Positions 61,001 to 64,000 of a DNA stretch of 64,000 nucleotides are shown piece after piece. The position numbers were made by a program, and so were the translations under genes. Within the stretch, counting starts at the first letter, position 1. Each line of letters begins with the position of its first letter. Below the pieces are notes generated by a model. The model saw only the letters and a list, made by a program, of their open reading frames with translations, had not been told where the DNA came from and did no database searches. The stretch is from Planctomycetaceae bacterium (GTDB lineage Bacteria > Planctomycetota > Planctomycetia > Pirellulales > Pirellulaceae): contig JACKHN010000008.1 of NCBI GenBank assembly GCA_020638975.1, positions 278,949-342,948 on the forward strand, written 5' to 3'.

Positions 61001-62073
61001 TCTTGCACGTGTTTGATGTTGGTAGGACGAGCGAAATTCCGCGAGTGTTCGATTTCGGATCAGTTCCCGTTGGTGCCACCGTGAACCACGAGTTCAGCAT
61101 CTTGAATGAGGGGAATCGGGCGGCGGTCGCAAGTGTACTTCAAGTTCCCACAGGCTTTCGATTGCTTCGTGAATTCAACAGCAACTCGCATCTGCCTGGT
61201 TCGTATGCCTACTTCGGCCTCGAAGTCGACACCGAGCTTGTAGGTGAGAGATCGGGTACGCTCGTGTTGCAGACATCGGATCCACAGGCACAACAATTTG
61301 AGTTTACGGTGCGAGCCGACGTGATCGATTCGCGCGGTTTCTCGACAATCGGCCATTTTCACGAGGGTCGATGGAAGTTTGATGCGAATCGCGATGGCAC
61401 GCCCGACGAGTCAATGGACTTTGGTCGCGCTGGCGACACACCCGTAACGGGTGATTGGAACGGAGACGGGATCTGCGACATTGGTATCTGTCGCCCGCAA
61501 ACCAACGGCAAGTTGCGATGGCTCCTTCGGCGACGTGACAACGAAGTGCAATCCGTCACAGAATTGTACTTTGGTGCGAGTCAAGACACACCGGTTGTCG
61601 CTGACATTGACGGAAACGGACGAAGTGATATTGGTGTCGTAAAAAGATTGGCAAGTGTAGGAACCATGTCATGGCAGTTCGACACCGACTTGGATGGTAT
61701 CGTTGACCGAACGCTCGAGTTGGGACGGTGGGACGACACGCCGATTACAGGCGATTGGGATGGAGATGGTACAACCAATCTCGGCGTCGTTCGTCGTGGG
61801 CCGTCCACGACGATGCATTGGTCCTTCTACGATGAGGACGGTACGACACTTCATCGCGACTTTCAGTTTGGTCACTTCTTGGATACGCCGATTGTTGGCG
61901 ACTGGAATGCTGATGGTCGAGATGACATCGGCAGCTTTCGCCGGAATCAACACGAAAGGAGTTGCGTGTGGTTGCTGAATACGGATGATGACGGCTTCTA
62001 CGAGAGTGAAGTCCGTGGCTTTGGGACTTCTGCCGTGAGGCCCGTGATCCTGTCAGGCCAACGGGCGCGGTAG
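58084..62073 (+). CDS. Membrane Ser/Thr protein kinase fused to FGE, HYDIN-like and FG-GAP domains
   Basis: 1,329 aa. Residues about 118-390 form a PknB-like kinase: IGRGGMGVVFRA, ALKVL, VVHRDIKPRNLLL, IADFGLAL and GTPLYMSPEQARG, all catalytic residues present. One membrane helix follows (about 394-416), so the kinase is cytoplasmic and the rest outside. Next are an armadillo-like stretch, a formylglycine-generating-enzyme/SUMF-type domain (about 584-834; MVVLPAADFVMGSP, GYRLPTEAEWEYACRAG, GLFDMLGNVSEWVQD, YLRGGSVW), an ASPM/HYDIN-type Ig domain (about 878-1082), and FG-GAP-like repeats (FGRAGDTPVTGDWNGDG) to the end. It probably senses an external ligand and signals to the ECF factor upstream. 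Confidence 0.92.
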   Translation: MSDAENKREASWVVTFARERIAAKFEAELRTGVEPSIEAYLDNQAGKSDGQLLQVLLEIELDYQSQRDRLPDKSAYLLRFPEHHAIVDSVFDSIHHGTVTLWDTEPYQLSWDDCNLVAGQHFGRFELLEEIGRGGMGVVFRARDRRTSEIVALKVLRHYNDTQWPQLAAETTAVSQLKCDGIIPVLESDEANGIHYLTMPFVSAKTLRDVRHEAPISPERAVKWVEQVARSLHAAHKIGVVHRDIKPRNLLLDEEDRVLIADFGLALTDEDFGLASGVAGTPLYMSPEQARGEAQHVDGRSDIFSLGIVLYELLTGLNPFDSPHATRSNVLQRIRTSPVRPMRQRVDILPELDRICLKAMAKSPQDRFATAEDFANALQDVRTKLRTQRIVPPTVIYAGSAMLLAACCMAIWAAGLDTRFLTSARSVSIPSPAADATGKQSADNLAWPVEVNEVLATLRDASPQQQDIWQLFASQPDGTRRSQLICGLARAGVAPEKLIQRIAAESDASIRSALLLALGEYSETSLPQSIRDEFSDELLDLYQHDPSPQVHAATEWLARRWGYSSSLEEIRRRLQLKLIPFDGGWYETLQGQTMVVLPAADFVMGSPRDHVPADRSIRRDETQRTVSIEHAFAISSHEITLAQFERAKSGMPSASNETAQKPYNRQCTWQDAAWYCNRLSEQEGISATQQCYMEITQPDGSKTYREKNNALLLRGYRLPTEAEWEYACRAGSTTECYFGSDIRLLPFYAHCGALDATTPQQVGLLKPNDFGLFDMLGNVSEWVQDQVVIEDGRRFRYLRGGSVWTNTEDVRSANRFLLAEDFTTSRLGFRVARTIRPIPLLASDAVALLVGPVATDAPDDKASDQEIFEEITSKQTVSLGTWNRGSVRARRFRLVNRSPEAIEIGGVGLPHDVLIVEPPSIDVIPAGQFAEFSVALRDFGVGPRNSFIQVSFEKQSESERVSVRVCGSIDGVILHVFDVGRTSEIPRVFDFGSVPVGATVNHEFSILNEGNRAAVASVLQVPTGFRLLREFNSNSHLPGSYAYFGLEVDTELVGERSGTLVLQTSDPQAQQFEFTVRADVIDSRGFSTIGHFHEGRWKFDANRDGTPDESMDFGRAGDTPVTGDWNGDGICDIGICRPQTNGKLRWLLRRRDNEVQSVTELYFGASQDTPVVADIDGNGRSDIGVVKRLASVGTMSWQFDTDLDGIVDRTLELGRWDDTPITGDWDGDGTTNLGVVRRGPSTTMHWSFYDEDGTTLHRDFQFGHFLDTPIVGDWNADGRDDIGSFRRNQHERSCVWLLNTDDDGFYESEVRGFGTSAVRPVILSGQRAR

Positions 62074-62172
62074 TAGCACCACTCCAACGGCTACTGATGC
62101 AATCCGCCTCACTAGAATTCTGCCAAGTTTCACAACGAGTAGTCCCACGATCTCCAAGCGTACGACACGCTC

Positions 62173-62532
62173 TTAGAACGCGAGAACGGCATTTTCCAAA
62201 CACTCGTGAATCTGAAACACGGTCCCGTCCAGATTCAACATCTTGTAGGCATCTCGGATTCCCGCGGTCATGCCGCACAGCTTTAGCTGCCCGCCGTTTG
62301 CCATAATTCGTTTTTTGGCGCGCAGCAAACCGTTGATCACGGCGGTCGAACAATGCACAACGCGGCTGAAATCCACAATCGCCTTGCTCGGTCGCTCGGT
62401 GTCGACCAACAGCAAGAGCTCGTCTTGCAGCTGCGTCACCGTCGTGGTGTCAAACAATTTCGGATCGATCAATTCGACGACGAGGATCTCTCCCTCGCGC
62501 CGTACCACTAAGTGTTGATACTCGCTCCACAT
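62173..62532 (-). CDS. STAS-domain anti-sigma factor antagonist
   Basis: 119 aa. The fold is readable: LVVELIDPKLFDTTTVTQLQDELLLLV, KAIVDFSRVVHCSTAVINGLL, and KRIMANGGQLKLCGMTAGIRDAYKMLNLDGTVFQI. The phosphorylatable position in STAS antagonists (usually a serine in DFSxVxxxSS) lies at CST, so regulation by a HPK-type kinase is plausible. No matching anti-sigma kinase is encoded in the window. Probably a stand-alone partner-switching component. Confidence 0.9.
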   Translation of the reverse strand: MWSEYQHLVVRREGEILVVELIDPKLFDTTTVTQLQDELLLLVDTERPSKAIVDFSRVVHCSTAVINGLLRAKKRIMANGGQLKLCGMTAGIRDAYKMLNLDGTVFQIHECLENAVLAF

Positions 62533-62624
62533 AGAAGTGTCTGCCTGGGTCTCTGTTCCTCGACACGTCTTGCTGTTCCGGTCAGCGACCGTCAGTTTAA
62601 ATAGAAGCCGCCAACATGCAATAA

Positions 62625-63467
62625 CTATTCGCCCTCAGACGCCCCGTTCTCCCAAGGATTCGCCCAGTCCCCCCAGTGTTCGAGGTACAGGGCGTATGCC
62701 GGCACATCGTCGGCCCGTTCGACGAGCCAGGCATGTGCATCGGCGATTAGCTCCTGTTCGCGGTCCAGCGTGAGCTGCCCGATCATGACGGCACTTCGCA
62801 AAAAGACGAAGTAGGTGTCGAGTACGTCGCAGCGGCAATAGTCGTTGATTTCTGTAACTTTCCCTTCGGCGAACAGATCCTGGACCATGTAGCCTTGGAC
62901 CGACATTTTCCCGGGCTTGCCGAGCATTGTCGCCGCAAGGTTCAAACCGCCATTCAACCGCGTTGCGCCAAAATTCGTCATCAGTTCATAAAGATCGAAG
63001 TGCGACTCGGAGTTGTAACGGTATCGCGGCTGCGAATAACTCTTGCCATGAATATCGAACCAAGCGGGGACACTCAACCCAAAGCGAAACGCTGCCAGTT
63101 CCATCAAGGGGATGTCGAAGGTCCGACCATTGAAGGTGACAAAAGTCGGATGACGATACGCTTCCCAACCTCGCCAAAAGTGTTCCGTGATGACGTGCGG
63201 ACGAAACTCGGGATCGTCCAACGCAACAATGTCGAGCAATTGATAATCGCTCGTCACCTTGGCTACTACAACCGAGATAGGATACTGAAACGAATACGGG
63301 ATAAAGTCCGTCCCGTTCTTCTCCATCAACTCCGTCCGATAGCGAGCAATCGCCTCCTCTGGCGACAATCTTTCGCTCGGATAACGAATCTTGGAAACCA
63401 GCTGCCCGTCGGCGACACTTTCGATATCGAAAACGAGATAGCGCACCTTTGAATTATTCGCGGTCAA
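62625..63467 (-). CDS. DEDDy-type 3'-5' exonuclease (PolB-exonuclease-like)
   Basis: 280 aa. Exo motifs are visible: YLVFDIESVAD (DxE), FVTFNGRTFDIPLMEL (Exo II), and NDYCRCDVLDTYFVFL (YxxxD, Exo III). A HFDLYELMTNFG stretch is family-typical of the stand-alone PolB-like 3'-5' exonucleases. It probably trims DNA or RNA 3' ends in repair. The frame opens with TTG at 63467 (TTG ACC GCG AAT); GTG 63446 is an alternative. It ends 92 bp from the STAS gene. Confidence 0.88.
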   Translation of the reverse strand: MTANNSKVRYLVFDIESVADGQLVSKIRYPSERLSPEEAIARYRTELMEKNGTDFIPYSFQYPISVVVAKVTSDYQLLDIVALDDPEFRPHVITEHFWRGWEAYRHPTFVTFNGRTFDIPLMELAAFRFGLSVPAWFDIHGKSYSQPRYRYNSESHFDLYELMTNFGATRLNGGLNLAATMLGKPGKMSVQGYMVQDLFAEGKVTEINDYCRCDVLDTYFVFLRSAVMIGQLTLDREQELIADAHAWLVERADDVPAYALYLEHWGDWANPWENGASEGE

Positions 63468-63468
63468 G

Positions 63469-63804
63469 TTATTTCCCCTCTTTCCTTGAACGGTTACGTG
63501 TCAGCATCACAATGCCGGTGAATGCGACGCCAATGCCCACCCACTTCAAGACGCTTGCCGTCGTCTGGCCTCGATTCAGTGCCGCATCGATTCGATGTTG
63601 AAGTTCTTCCTCCGGCGAGTGAGCGGTCGCAGATTGCGAATCGTCGTGTGAGTGAGCCGTCGCCATGTGCAATTCGCCAGCGGTCACAAGTTCCGCTTCC
63701 AATTCGCCGTGCAATGCGGCCCGCCCGCCAAACAGAAGAGGAACTGCGAATGCCGCCGCCATCAGGACAACACCGGTCAGCAGCAATATGTGAGGCAACT
63801 TCAT
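63469..63804 (-). CDS. Small hypothetical membrane protein
   Basis: 111 aa from the ATG at 63804. Helices lie at about 4-24 (LLLTGVVLMAAAFAVPLLFG) and 84-102 (VLKWVGIGVAFTGIVMLTR), with a His/Glu/Ser-rich loop between. It lies between the DUF1559 gene (8 bp) and the exonuclease gene (1 bp), so all three may be one operon. Family not recognised. Confidence 0.65.
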   Translation of the reverse strand: MKLPHILLLTGVVLMAAAFAVPLLFGGRAALHGELEAELVTAGELHMATAHSHDDSQSATAHSPEEELQHRIDAALNRGQTTASVLKWVGIGVAFTGIVMLTRNRSRKEGK

Positions 63805-63812
63805 GACAGGGC

Positions 63813-64000
63813 TCAATGCGTATGATCCGAAACGCTGATGGGGGTTCCATCATCAATCGAGACGAGATACGCCAACGCGAACATGTCGACCGTATTGGGT
63901 ACGAAAGCGACGTGTCCGTCCGCAAAGACGGAGTTCACACCGCCTGGATGGCGACTGCGCGGAGCGGCTGAAAGAAAGTCTGTATACGCGCCCACGCTAC
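63813..64000 (-). CDS. DUF1559 protein, C-terminal end; runs off the right edge
   Basis: The last 62 codons are open to the window edge. SRHPGGVNSVFADGHVAFVPNTVD is the conserved C-terminal motif of planctomycete DUF1559 (SBP_bac_10) proteins, pilin-like exported proteins with an N-terminal prepilin-type helix that lies outside the window. Many paralogues exist per planctomycete genome; function unknown. Confidence 0.85.
   Translation of the reverse strand, partial: SVGAYTDFLSAAPRSRHPGGVNSVFADGHVAFVPNTVDMFALAYLVSIDDGTPISVSDHTH

Overview
The window looks like chromosomal DNA of a planctomycete, most likely Pirellulales-like. The evidence is a PSCyt1/DUF1549/DUF1553 protein followed by a DUF1501 protein, a planctomycete-type ECF sigma factor beside a giant Ser/Thr kinase fusion, the end of a DUF1559 protein, secreted proteins with the LEPRLMLA/LESRRLLA start followed by dockerin-like segments, and many long intergenic inverted repeats. 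Strand use is mixed and operons are short.

Layout. 0-4.7 kb: RND efflux operon on the minus strand (TetR regulator, membrane fusion protein, partial permease) with a candidate operator. 5-14.7 kb: planctomycete housekeeping genes (PSCyt1, DUF1501, a PhyH-like dioxygenase, FliS, a glycosyltransferase-TPR protein, a TlpA-like thioredoxin). 14.9-21.7 kb: a complete Wadjet type I anti-plasmid system, jetABCD. 22.2-23.2 kb: four small genes. 23.4-30.9 kb: a long plus-strand NAD/ADP-ribose cluster: nicotinate phosphoribosyltransferase, NrtR-like Nudix regulator, nicotinamidase, RNA 2'-phosphotransferase KptA, a microbial PARG-like protein (TIGR02452), an ADP-ribose-type Nudix hydrolase, an ADP-ribosylglycohydrolase, a DUF6940-like protein and a rhomboid protease. 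Two promoter regions here carry the same palindrome, TTAGTGT-N7-ACACTAA, in three copies, which fits NrtR control.

31-39.9 kb: a translation and RNA-repair block: a divergent EF-Tu, RtcB RNA ligase, the Ro60 orthologue Rsr, two nucleotidyltransferases each preceded by a small protein, and then an array of five structured RNAs. I read the array as bacterial Y RNAs on the minus strand. All five share a 20-nt core and are closed by stems that covary between units. Two of them (about 140 nt) enclose a circularly permuted tRNA-like domain with normal D arm, T arm and acceptor stem. One compact unit contains 18 nt identical to the universally conserved 23S rRNA segment around E. coli position 1930-1945. 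Rsr, RtcB, KptA, ADP-ribose enzymes and tRNA- and rRNA-mimicking Y RNAs within 17 kb suggest an RNA surveillance and repair island. The array is the most interesting part of the window.

40-46.6 kb: an apparent non-coding stretch ending in a strong terminator, several genes with single frameshifts (a metallophosphoesterase, an alpha/beta hydrolase, an SMP-30-like lactonase), an esterase, TspO, and a REP-associated transposase that appears to cut a dockerin gene. 46.8-57 kb: one giant minus-strand RHS/YD-repeat secreted protein with a 573-bp internal tandem repeat. Its middle is riddled with small indels, probably a consensus problem in repeats. 57.3-64 kb: ECF sigma factor, kinase-FGE-FG-GAP fusion, STAS antagonist, a DEDDy-type exonuclease, a small membrane protein, and the end of a DUF1559 protein.

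Several inverted repeats lie in intergenic gaps, and two lie in frame inside conserved genes (the PSCyt1 gene and rsr).
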